Shown here: positions 8,280 through 14,424 of the stretch, in pieces | How the letters are laid out: each line of letters starts with the position of its first letter | Numbering within the stretch: position 1 is the stretch's first letter | Assembly (NCBI GenBank): GCA_002398365.1 | Contig: DGYK01000057.1 | Coordinates: forward strand, 207,573-227,716 | From: Flammeovirgaceae bacterium UBA5008 | Lineage (GTDB): Bacteria > Bacteroidota > Bacteroidia > Cytophagales > Cyclobacteriaceae | DNA length: 20,144 bases | Direction: 5' to 3' | Program-made: the position numbers and the translations under genes | Notes under the pieces: model-generated | The model's input: only the letters and a program-made list of their open reading frames with translations | What the model was told of the DNA's origin: nothing | The model's database searches: none

Positions 8280-8302
8280 GAAAAGTAAAAACTTTACTTT
8301 TC
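8280..8302. repeat. Perfect 23-base palindrome (10-base arms)
   Basis: Arms GAAAAGTAAA (8280-8289) and TTTACTTTTC (8293-8302) are perfectly complementary around a three-base centre. The position is about 100 bases upstream of the GH127 start codon. It may be a dimeric regulator's operator for the glycosidase operon or an AU-rich hairpin in the transcript. It lacks a GC-rich stem with U-tract, so it is a poor intrinsic terminator. Confidence 0.65.
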
Positions 8303-8329
8303 GAAAGAGAAATTTATTGAATCCTACTG

Positions 8330-8394
8330 TTTGACATTTAAGTGCAATCTCTTAAAAAATGTCAAAATACTATTAACATTCGATAAGAGATTGC
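8330..8394. repeat. Two interleaved perfect inverted repeats (pseudoknot topology)
   Basis: Repeat A has arms TTTGACATTT (8330-8339) and AAATGTCAAA (8357-8366). Repeat B has arms GCAATCTCTTA (8344-8354) and TAAGAGATTGC (8384-8394). The order is A, B, A', B', so both stems (10 and 11 base pairs) can form together only as an H-type pseudoknot, with linkers of 4, 2 and 17 bases. The block starts 24 bases after the sbtB stop on the minus strand. It could be an RNA element at the 3' end of the carbon operon, overlapping DNA operators, or a two-state switch in which the stems compete. Confidence 0.6.
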
Positions 8395-8418
8395 CTTCTA
8401 TGTCAATACATGAATACC

Positions 8419-8715
8419 TTATAAAAAATGTTGCGTACGGATGACTTCCACGGGATGGTAGAAGGCAATCATGGCATAACGCTCAAAATATTTTTTTTGC
8501 AGATGAGTTAAAATCTTCTGGCAGGTTTCTGTGGAAACAATGGTTTCAATCTTTACATTTTCTCCTTCCCATTGGTTGTCACGAATATCCTTCAGACCTT
8601 TTCCGGATACTGCGGAAGATGTATAACCTTTCGCTCCCAGCGAAACGATCTCTTTTTCGATGGAAGTGGTCAAGGCTTCCTCTGCGATGATGGTGAGTAA
8701 TTGCAGCTGATTCAT
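8419..8715 (-). CDS. sbtB: PII-like signalling protein, SbtB type
   Basis: This 98-residue protein follows sbtA by four bases, the usual place for SbtB, a PII-superfamily trimer that binds adenylyl nucleotides (AMP, ADP, ATP, cAMP) and inhibits SbtA from the cytoplasmic side. Its length and pattern fit a ferredoxin-like PII fold: a first strand LQLLTIIAEE, helix TTSIEKEIVSLGAKGYT, a T-loop of about 37-54 (SGKGLKDIRDNQWEGENV), then IETIVSTETCQKILTHLQKKYF and a last strand MIAFYHPVEVI. It lacks the C-terminal Cys-rich extension (CGPEGC-like R-loop) seen in many cyanobacterial SbtB proteins, ending instead in RTQHFL. The assignment rests on fold pattern and on the neighbouring transporter. Confidence 0.8.
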   Translation of the reverse strand: MNQLQLLTIIAEEALTTSIEKEIVSLGAKGYTSSAVSGKGLKDIRDNQWEGENVKIETIVSTETCQKILTHLQKKYFERYAMIAFYHPVEVIRTQHFL

Positions 8716-8719
8716 AATT

Positions 8720-9682
8720 TTAGGAAATAATCAATTTAGCAATTTCATGATAAAGTGGTAAACCGAGCGTGATGTTGAACGGGAATGTAATCGCGAGCGC
8801 GGCTGTCAGGTAATAGGAAGGATTTGCTTCCGGCAATGCAACCCGGCACGCTGCCGGTGCCGCAATATAGGAAGCGCTAGAAGCCAACACGCCTAAAATA
8901 GTTGCGCCACCTAAACCCAATCCAGCCCAGTGGGCTAAAGTAATTCCGATCGTAGCGTGAATGATTGGAAAGATTATTCCAAATCCGATTAGGAACACTC
9001 CACCTTTTTTGAGATCAGAAAGTTTACGTCCTGCTACCAGACCGGCTTCCAATAAAAACAAAGTCAAAACTCCCTTGAATGGTGCATCAAACAAAGGAGC
9101 TACTTGGTCCCAGCCAGTATCTCCCACAAAAAATCCGATGGTTAAAAATCCGATAAGTAACAAACTACTTTTACCGGCCAGTAATTCACGAGCAACTTCT
9201 TTCAGCGGTACTTGGTCTTGTTGCTGAGTAACTGGAGCATTGATACGCGCCAACGATATACCGATTAAGATTGCAGGTATCTCCATCATTGCCAGCAAAC
9301 TAGGCATGAATCCTTCGTACGGAATTTTCAATGTATCATGAAAGGCAAGTGCGGCACTAAAGGTTACAGCCGAAACAGATCCATAGTGAGCAGCCAAGGC
9401 TGCAGCATTGGGGACATCAAACTTACCAACCTTCCGCATTAGCCCGTAGGTCCAAAGAGGAATGGTGCAACACAGACCAACCGCCACCAGCGCTGGCTGC
9501 CAAACTTCCGAAAAATTTGCCAATGCCAGTTTATGCCCACCTTTCAAGCCAATCGCAATCAGCAGGTAGATGGTTAATGATTGGTAGAGGGAATCTGGAA
9601 ACTTTAAGTCACTTTTTACACGCGATGCTATAATGCCCAGCAAGAATGCGAGCACCATCGGAGTTAGAATACTGGATAACAT
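8720..9682 (-). CDS. sbtA: SbtA-family sodium-dependent bicarbonate transporter
   Basis: This 320-residue inner-membrane protein matches the SbtA (DUF897) family: a start like LTPMVLAFLLGIIASRVKSDLKFPDSLYQSLTIYLLIAIGLKGG, then AALAAHYGSVSAVTFSAALAF and the second-half repeat LLEAGLVAGRKLSDLKKGG with ASSASYIAAPAACRVALPEANPSYYLTAALAITFPFN. About ten hydrophobic segments form the inverted-repeat transporter fold. In cyanobacteria SbtA is a high-affinity Na+/HCO3- symporter. The gene lies 16 bases after the carbonic anhydrase gene and 4 bases before sbtB, so the three should form one operon. AAAGGA lies just upstream of the ATG on the minus strand. Bicarbonate as the substrate is inferred from family and neighbours. 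Confidence 0.92.
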   Translation of the reverse strand: MLSSILTPMVLAFLLGIIASRVKSDLKFPDSLYQSLTIYLLIAIGLKGGHKLALANFSEVWQPALVAVGLCCTIPLWTYGLMRKVGKFDVPNAAALAAHYGSVSAVTFSAALAFHDTLKIPYEGFMPSLLAMMEIPAILIGISLARINAPVTQQQDQVPLKEVARELLAGKSSLLLIGFLTIGFFVGDTGWDQVAPLFDAPFKGVLTLFLLEAGLVAGRKLSDLKKGGVFLIGFGIIFPIIHATIGITLAHWAGLGLGGATILGVLASSASYIAAPAACRVALPEANPSYYLTAALAITFPFNITLGLPLYHEIAKLIIS

Positions 9683-9698
9683 AGTCCTTTCTATTTTT

Positions 9699-10364
9699 TT
9701 AGTTCAGAAATTCCACTTGCCCTGTTTGCAGATCATACAATGCCCCAACTATTAAAATGGATCCTTCTCTGACACGCTTAGCCAAGACTGGCTCCAGAGC
9801 TTTTAGTTGCTCTACTTGCATCCGAATGTTTTCTCGTATGGAAGCATCGAGCAAGTCATGCGGATGCGATTTTCGTGCAATCTCTACAGCCGGTTTGATG
9901 GCATTGATGAGCGTGATGATATGCCCGGGCACCTCGGGCAATTTAACAGCGGCATTGACGGCACCGCATTGTGTGTGACCTAAAACGACAATCAATTTGG
10001 TACCTAAAACTTCCTCGGCAAATTCTACGCTCCCCCAAGACGCATAGGTTGAAACTTGCCCGGCCGTGCGTACAATAAACAAATCGCCCAAACCCTGATC
10101 AAAAATAATTTCATTGGGCACACGCGAGTCGGAGCAGCCGATAATTGTGGCAAATGGGAATTGTGCAGAAGCTACTTCTTTGATACGCGAAAAATCCTGA
10201 CGAGGCTTGGTGGATTGCCCCCGAACAAATCGCTGGTTACCGTCTTTCAAACGTTGAAGGGCTTCTGTAGGTTTAACAGAGCTTTGCCCATAGCTATTAG
10301 CTACTGCCACACAAAAAAGGCAAATGAAAAGTGGAAATCGAAACGAATCATGGATGTTTTTCAT
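9699..10364 (-). CDS. Exported beta-class carbonic anhydrase
   Basis: This 221-residue protein interconverts CO2 and bicarbonate. The zinc ligands of the beta class are present: Cys77 in GCSDSR, His130 and Cys133 in LGHTQCGAVNAA, with the Asp79/Arg81 dyad, so it should be active. The LFIVRTAGQ block is also typical. Unlike cytoplasmic beta enzymes it starts with a signal-like segment (FPLFICLFCVAVANSYG, possible cut before QSS at about 27), pointing to a periplasmic location. That fits a role in hydrating incoming CO2 so that SbtA, encoded 16 bases downstream, can import bicarbonate. The gene is first in the operon and divergent from the LysR regulator across 87 bases. Confidence 0.93.
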   Translation of the reverse strand: MKNIHDSFRFPLFICLFCVAVANSYGQSSVKPTEALQRLKDGNQRFVRGQSTKPRQDFSRIKEVASAQFPFATIIGCSDSRVPNEIIFDQGLGDLFIVRTAGQVSTYASWGSVEFAEEVLGTKLIVVLGHTQCGAVNAAVKLPEVPGHIITLINAIKPAVEIARKSHPHDLLDASIRENIRMQVEQLKALEPVLAKRVREGSILIVGALYDLQTGQVEFLN

Positions 10365-10451
10365 AGGGTCATTTTTTTAGTCGCGCAAAATTGCAGCTTG
10401 CCGGGTATATATTTTTATTTATATTTATAATGATATTCATAATTAAATCTT
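10365..10451. promoter_or_regulatory. Divergent control region, carbonic anhydrase operon / LysR gene
   Basis: This 87-base gap holds an imperfect palindrome at 10423-10448 (arms ATTTATAATGA and TCATAATTAAAT around TAT), ending three bases before the LysR start; it fits a LysR-type recognition site. A perfect small palindrome GCAAAATTGC (10385-10394) overlaps a near -7 element for the anhydrase operon (minus strand CAATTTTG, one mismatch to TAnnTTTG). The arrangement matches the classical LysR layout of a divergent regulator acting on both genes. The binding itself is inferred. Confidence 0.5.
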
Positions 10452-11384
10452 ATGAACTATACACTCAATCAACTACAAATTTTCCTGAAGATTACTCAAA
10501 CTCTGAGCGTTACCAAGGCAGCTGAAGAATTACATTTAACACAACCAGCCGTATCCATTCAACTACGAAACTTTCAGGATCAATTTGACATTCCATTGAC
10601 TGAAGTGGTCGGGCGTAAAATTTACATTACTGATTTTGGAAAAGAAATTGCTGAAGCCGCTCAGCAAATTATCGATCAAGTGCATACGATTAACCATAAA
10701 ACACTGCAGTTCAAAGGGCAGTTGAGCGGTCGATTGAAACTATCGGTGGTGTCCACAGGAAAATATGTAATGCCTTATTTCCTCACTGATTTCATCAATC
10801 AAAATAGTGGCATAGAGCTTTTGATGGATGTAACCAACAAATCACGTGTGGTAGAAAGTCTGGTTAATAATGAAGTTGATTTTTCCTTAGTATCAGTTCT
10901 TCCTGACTCGCCTGTTGTGGAGAAGTTAGACCTTCTCCAAAACAAACTTTACCTCATTGGTAACAATGAACGAAAGTTTAAAAAAGTGCCCTATTCAAAA
11001 GCACTCATCAAAGAACTGCCTTTGATTTACCGTGAAAAAGGCTCCGGAACACGGCAAACAATGGAAGTTTTTTTTGAACGTAACAAAATTGAGGTAACGA
11101 AAAAAATGGAACTCACTTCTAATGAAGCCATTAAACAATCTGTTATAGCCGGATTAGGCTACTCGATAATGCCATTGATTGGTATAAAAAATGAGTTACG
11201 CGATGGTGATCTCCAAATCGTTCCGGTGAATGGTTTACCGATCAAAACGGTGTGGCGACTGATTTGGTTGAAAGGAAAAAAACATTCACCAGTGGCGGCT
11301 TCGTTCTTAAATTACATCAAAAAAGAAAAGTCAACGATCGTAGCTCGTCACTTTGAATGGTATGAAAAATATATGGAAGATTAG
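10452..11384 (+). CDS. LysR-family regulator, CbbR/CmpR-like
   Basis: This 310-residue protein has the LysR-type winged helix-turn-helix at about 5-62 (LNQLQIFLKITQTLSVTKAAEELHLTQPAVS, with QPAVSIQLRNF as recognition helix) and a two-lobed periplasmic-binding-like effector domain at about 92-300 (GRLKLSVVSTGKYVMPYFLTDF, KSRVVESLVNNEVDFSLVS, EKGSGTRQTMEVFF). The KSRVVESL and REKGSGTR blocks resemble CbbR/CmpR regulators, which sense metabolites tied to carbon fixation or inorganic-carbon limitation. It is divergent from the carbonic anhydrase-sbtA-sbtB operon, so it most likely controls that operon and itself. Its stop overlaps the stop of the convergent potassium-channel gene by four bases. 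The effector is not predictable. Confidence 0.9.
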   Translation: MNYTLNQLQIFLKITQTLSVTKAAEELHLTQPAVSIQLRNFQDQFDIPLTEVVGRKIYITDFGKEIAEAAQQIIDQVHTINHKTLQFKGQLSGRLKLSVVSTGKYVMPYFLTDFINQNSGIELLMDVTNKSRVVESLVNNEVDFSLVSVLPDSPVVEKLDLLQNKLYLIGNNERKFKKVPYSKALIKELPLIYREKGSGTRQTMEVFFERNKIEVTKKMELTSNEAIKQSVIAGLGYSIMPLIGIKNELRDGDLQIVPVNGLPIKTVWRLIWLKGKKHSPVAASFLNYIKKEKSTIVARHFEWYEKYMED

Positions 11385-12457
11385 TTTTGTAAACCTTCTT
11401 TCAACTGAAATAACTTTTGTAAACGAGATTCGCCAGCGCCATCCATCAACAAAACAAGATAATCACCTTGTTCAATTTTAATCGATCCTTCCGGATTTTT
11501 TATCAACTTCCTGGAACCATTCTCTGTTTTTACAATTCCAATTAATACTACGTTACTACTTTTCTTCAAGTCAAAAAAGGCCTTTTCATAAAAGGCACCT
11601 CTGAATGGATTATCTTCTCGAACCAAAATTTGTTTCATGTCATACTCATGATCTTCATGTGCATACGCAATTAACTCTTCGCTAAACAAAGCAACATCTG
11701 GTTCATAGATATAACTTGCTAATAGCTTGGAAGAAATTTCGTTCTTAGAAATAGTATACATAACGCCCGCAGCCTGAAAGGTTCCCTTCAAGTTTCCATT
11801 ATCCAGCGTAACCACATAATTTAAATTTGGGAAACGCTTTTTAATGTTAATTATGTAAACGAGTTTCTCAGTATCATCATTCAAATTAATGAAGATGATT
11901 GATGCATCTTTAATGTTTGATTTCTCAATCAGTTCGAAGTTATTGTAATCCGAATACAATGTGTAGACTTGGTTCTCATTATAATATTCGCGAATAATGT
12001 CAATGTTGGCTCTCTCTTTGGTGATCACGGCAACCTGTCGGCCCGCACCAATCAAATGGCTTATCACTGATTGGCCGAAGTCATTCCAGCCGATCATGAC
12101 CACGTGGTTTTTAAAGTTAGTACCCGAAAATCCTAACATTTTACTCTCTTGTATTGTATTCATAAAGTTGGCGATCTGTCCGATGATAAAACCATAAACA
12201 CCTAAACTGGAAATTAGAAAAACAAAACCGATCATTCGGCCCCAGTAAGTGACTGGCAAAACGTCTCCGTACCCTACGGTAGTAAGTGTTTCTAACAAAT
12301 ACCAAACGGCATCCTGACCATGCACGATTCTCCGATTCGGAGCATCTTCTTCTAACTTTATCAAAAGCAACAGAAGCAATGCATAGACGATGATCAGTAC
12401 ACCGACAGAGATAATCGCCCGTTTGGTGTTAAAACGCTTAATTTGGAAACCAGTCAT
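11381..12457 (-). CDS. Potassium channel protein with RCK (TrkA-N and TrkA-C) domains
   Basis: This 358-residue protein is a two-helix potassium channel subunit. TM1 spans about 13-33, the pore helix and selectivity filter are at 50-66 with TTVGYGD (59-65), and TM2 covers about 73-95. A cytoplasmic RCK module follows: a Rossmann domain from about 116 (NHVVMIGWNDFGQSVISHLIGAGRQVAVI; the glycine motif is altered to GWNDFG) and a TrkA-C domain at about 265-350 ending GDYLVLLMDG. Such channels are MthK-like tetramers gated by ions or nucleotides bound to RCK. It lies 57 bases behind the cytochrome c gene and may be the end of that transcript. Its stop shares bases with the LysR stop (TTAG, 11381-11384). 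Confidence 0.93.
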   Translation of the reverse strand: MTGFQIKRFNTKRAIISVGVLIIVYALLLLLLIKLEEDAPNRRIVHGQDAVWYLLETLTTVGYGDVLPVTYWGRMIGFVFLISSLGVYGFIIGQIANFMNTIQESKMLGFSGTNFKNHVVMIGWNDFGQSVISHLIGAGRQVAVITKERANIDIIREYYNENQVYTLYSDYNNFELIEKSNIKDASIIFINLNDDTEKLVYIINIKKRFPNLNYVVTLDNGNLKGTFQAAGVMYTISKNEISSKLLASYIYEPDVALFSEELIAYAHEDHEYDMKQILVREDNPFRGAFYEKAFFDLKKSSNVVLIGIVKTENGSRKLIKNPEGSIKIEQGDYLVLLMDGAGESRLQKLFQLKEGLQN

Positions 12458-12502
12458 TACCGAAAATTAAGCCAAATAAGTGTGAAAACGAAAATTTAAT
12501 AT

Positions 12503-12513
12503 AGGTTTAACCT
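12503..12513. terminator. Weak hairpin behind the cytochrome c gene
   Basis: AGGTT and AACCT (12503-12507 and 12509-12513) form a small palindrome one base after the cytochrome c stop on the minus strand, followed by an AT-rich, T-containing stretch. It could be a weak or attenuating terminator ahead of the channel gene; the stem is too short for confidence. Confidence 0.2.
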
Positions 12514-12514
12514 G

Positions 12515-12955
12515 CTAATTATCACACTTTTGGTGGGCCTTGGTTACATCCGAAATATCAATAATGCCTTGATCGCGTTCCCAATTGTTATAGATGTAAG
12601 TAGCTATCTCGGCTACCTCTAAATCGGTTAACGAAAATACACCTTTCATTTCCTTGTTAAAAGCTTTGCCATTGACGACTATTTCTCCTGACAAACCATA
12701 CTTCATCAGACATAAAACATGATCAAGATCCTTATCCATATAATCAGATTGGGCTAGTGGTGGATAGACAAGACCAAGCCCTCGACCATCTTTTTGATGG
12801 CAATTACTGCAATGTTGCTCATATAGCTGTTGGCCTTGCGCATAGTATTGCTGAAACTTGGTATCACGATTTCCGGATGAACCGCAACCATGAATTCCAA
12901 CAAACAGATTTGCGATTCCAACAACAGCTATCCATACCAAAATTGCCTTTCGCAT
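12515..12955 (-). CDS. Lipoprotein c-type cytochrome
   Basis: This 146-residue protein carries one covalent haem: CSNCH at 49-53, inside the cytochrome c signature GQQLYEQHCSNCHQKDGRGLG, with Met103 (NKEMKG) as likely distal ligand. The C-terminal helix LTDLEVAEIATYIYNNW is the usual cytochrome c closing helix. The N-terminus has a hydrophobic segment and a possible lipobox ending at Cys24 (GIHGC), which suggests a membrane-anchored periplasmic electron carrier. Nine bases separate it from the SCO1-like gene upstream; this pairing suggests electron transfer to, or assembly of, a copper-containing terminal oxidase or nitrous-oxide/nitrite enzyme encoded elsewhere. The C-terminus ends with an extra Cys (HQKCDN). 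Confidence 0.93.
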   Translation of the reverse strand: MRKAILVWIAVVGIANLFVGIHGCGSSGNRDTKFQQYYAQGQQLYEQHCSNCHQKDGRGLGLVYPPLAQSDYMDKDLDHVLCLMKYGLSGEIVVNGKAFNKEMKGVFSLTDLEVAEIATYIYNNWERDQGIIDISDVTKAHQKCDN

Positions 12956-12964
12956 GGAAAAAAC

Positions 12965-13612
12965 TTAAATACCGTTTGTGCTGCGTAATCTCTTGATGTC
13001 AACAATCAGCCGATTTACTTCTTCTTCTTTCGTGCCATCGTATTTGCCGCGGATTCTGCCTTTCTTGTCAATCAACAAAAAAGCTCCACTGTGAATAAAT
13101 CCATCCGGCTCGCTCTTGTCTTCCATGGCAGTTGCAAAATAGCTGGTTTGAGCAATCTTGTAAATAGAATCCTTGGAACCGGTTACAAAATGCCAGCGTT
13201 TGCTTTCCACACCCAAACGTTCTGCAAAGTCATGTAGCAAAGCCACAGTATCATACTCCGGGTCGATGGTATGCGACAACAAAAGTACATCTGGCATTTC
13301 TTTGGTAGCTTCATATACACGCACCATTTGCGTTTTCATAATCGGGCAAATCGTGCGGCATGAGGTAAAGAAAAAATCGGCCACATAAATCTTGTCCTGA
13401 AATGTAGTGTTCGATACCAATGCGCTATCTTGATCCACAAATTGGAAGGGCGCAATCCGATGGTAGACCGTGTCGGTGCCCACTAATTCACGCTCCCCAA
13501 AAATAGGAAGCGGCTTTTCTTTGGTGACACATGCCCCAACAAATAAAATGCAAACTGCTAATAGATTAAACGGATGGCTGAATTGTGATCTCATCTCCTT
13601 CGTGAATTTCAT
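12965..13612 (-). CDS. SCO1/SenC/PrrC-family copper chaperone lipoprotein
   Basis: SCO proteins have a thioredoxin fold and deliver copper to the CuA site of cytochrome oxidase or act as thiol reductants. The metal site is complete: Cys85 and Cys89 in TSCRTICPIMK and His174 in GFIHSGAF. The DFFFTSC strand and the LLLSHTIDPEYDT block are typical. The ATG at 13612 gives 215 residues and a lipoprotein signal (LLAVCILFVGAC, Cys28); the ATG at 13594 is equally possible, although AAGGAG abuts it with no spacer. Longer starts up to 13660 would put a non-signal tail in front of the signal. The start lies inside the end of the MOSC gene, so coupled translation is likely, and the cytochrome c gene follows after nine bases. 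Confidence 0.9.
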   Translation of the reverse strand: MKFTKEMRSQFSHPFNLLAVCILFVGACVTKEKPLPIFGERELVGTDTVYHRIAPFQFVDQDSALVSNTTFQDKIYVADFFFTSCRTICPIMKTQMVRVYEATKEMPDVLLLSHTIDPEYDTVALLHDFAERLGVESKRWHFVTGSKDSIYKIAQTSYFATAMEDKSEPDGFIHSGAFLLIDKKGRIRGKYDGTKEEEVNRLIVDIKRLRSTNGI

Positions 13613-14372
13613 AATGATCGATCGGTAAAACATTCTGTCCAAAATAAATCTTGTTGTCACGCTTACGGTACAACGATAACGTAGCTAATGGCTCTTTTCC
13701 TTTTTCACCATTTTCCTGATTCACGGTTATCAGCACACAGCGAGCACAAGGCTTTACTCCCTTAAATTGGTTTCTTCCAATATTAAAATTACTCCATGTA
13801 TCTTCTTCAAAAGGCACGCCTCCTGTAAAAACCAAATTCGGTCGAAAGCGGTTCATGAGTACCGGCTCTTGCAACTTACTATTCAAATCATCTAAAGAGG
13901 CCTGACCTATCATTAATAAAGGATAGCCATCTGCCAAACTTACCTGTTCATTTTGCGAAGCATACCGAGGATCGACCTTTCGCTCATGTTCCTCCGGAAA
14001 TACAACTAACCTGCACGTGACTCCAACCTGCTCTGAAAACCAACGGCTGTGTTCCTCGCTTACTTCATGCACAACCACTTCATCGTCCCACACCTTCGCT
14101 TTAATTTCGGTAGGTAAATAATCATGATGATACGACAAATCGATCGCTTTTTCTTGAAAGGATATAGTAAAACCGATGAGCGAGGGCTGCAGTTTAAAAA
14201 GTGCCAATTCAGCATTAACTCGCTGAGACATAAAGGTATTTGTCTCATCAATCAGCATCCAACGCCTGTCAAACGCCAATCCCTTACCCAAAACGCGGGA
14301 AGAGCGCAATCGAATTCCACCCAAAGATTTGATGGGGTAAATCCAAATTTCGCTAAGGCGATGGGGCTGCAT
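13566..14372 (-). CDS. MOSC-domain protein (YcbX/mARC-like molybdenum-cofactor enzyme)
   Basis: This 268-residue protein has an N-terminal MOSC beta-barrel (about 4-120: EIWIYPIKSLGGI, GLAFDRRWMLID) and a C-terminal MOSC domain (about 125-266) with MNRFRPNLVFTGG, KPCARCVLITV and YFGQNVLP. Relatives are E. coli YcbX and the eukaryotic mARC proteins, which carry a sulfurated molybdenum cofactor bound to a Cys in the C-x-R-C block (here Cys209/Cys212) and reduce N-hydroxylated compounds. YcbX has an added ferredoxin domain; this protein does not, so it needs a separate electron donor. It heads a run with SCO1-like and cytochrome c genes and is divergent from a Crp/Fnr gene across 52 bases. Substrate and donor are unknown. 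Confidence 0.9.
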   Translation of the reverse strand: MQPHRLSEIWIYPIKSLGGIRLRSSRVLGKGLAFDRRWMLIDETNTFMSQRVNAELALFKLQPSLIGFTISFQEKAIDLSYHHDYLPTEIKAKVWDDEVVVHEVSEEHSRWFSEQVGVTCRLVVFPEEHERKVDPRYASQNEQVSLADGYPLLMIGQASLDDLNSKLQEPVLMNRFRPNLVFTGGVPFEEDTWSNFNIGRNQFKGVKPCARCVLITVNQENGEKGKEPLATLSLYRKRDNKIYFGQNVLPIDHYEIHEGDEITIQPSV

Positions 14373-14424
14373 GAACTTTTATAGTAAATTTTGCGCTAAC
14401 TTAGTGAATAACCAGTTAAAAGTA
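14373..14424. promoter_or_regulatory. Divergent promoter gap, MOSC gene / Crp-Fnr regulator
   Basis: Only 52 bases separate the two divergent start codons. TAAATTTTG at about 14383-14391 on the plus strand is close to the TAnnTTTG -7 element for the Crp/Fnr gene (one extra base), without a clear -33 box. No strong Crp-type palindrome was seen by eye. Confidence 0.3.

Larger units (their letters stand above)
8183..8418. promoter_or_regulatory. Structured intergenic region between sbtB and the GH127 operon
   Basis: These 236 bases lie downstream of sbtB and upstream of GH127, both minus strand. They hold the interleaved inverted repeats (8330-8394), the 23-base palindrome (8280-8302) and a small ATTGC/GCAAT hairpin in the probable GH127 leader (8197-8213). 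I found no convincing TAnnTTTG element for the GH127 operon; CTTTTG on the minus strand near 8221-8216 is only a partial match. Termination of the carbon operon and regulation of the glycosidase operon probably both map here. Confidence 0.4.

Noticed and set aside
13613..13660. Longer N-terminus for the SCO1-like protein
   Set aside because: The extension precedes the lipoprotein signal and lies in the MOSC coding region, so it would bury the signal peptide.
14371..14424. Longer N-terminus for the Crp/Fnr protein
   Set aside because: It would overlap the divergent MOSC start codon and add 18 residues with no family match; the ATG at 14425 gives the usual length.
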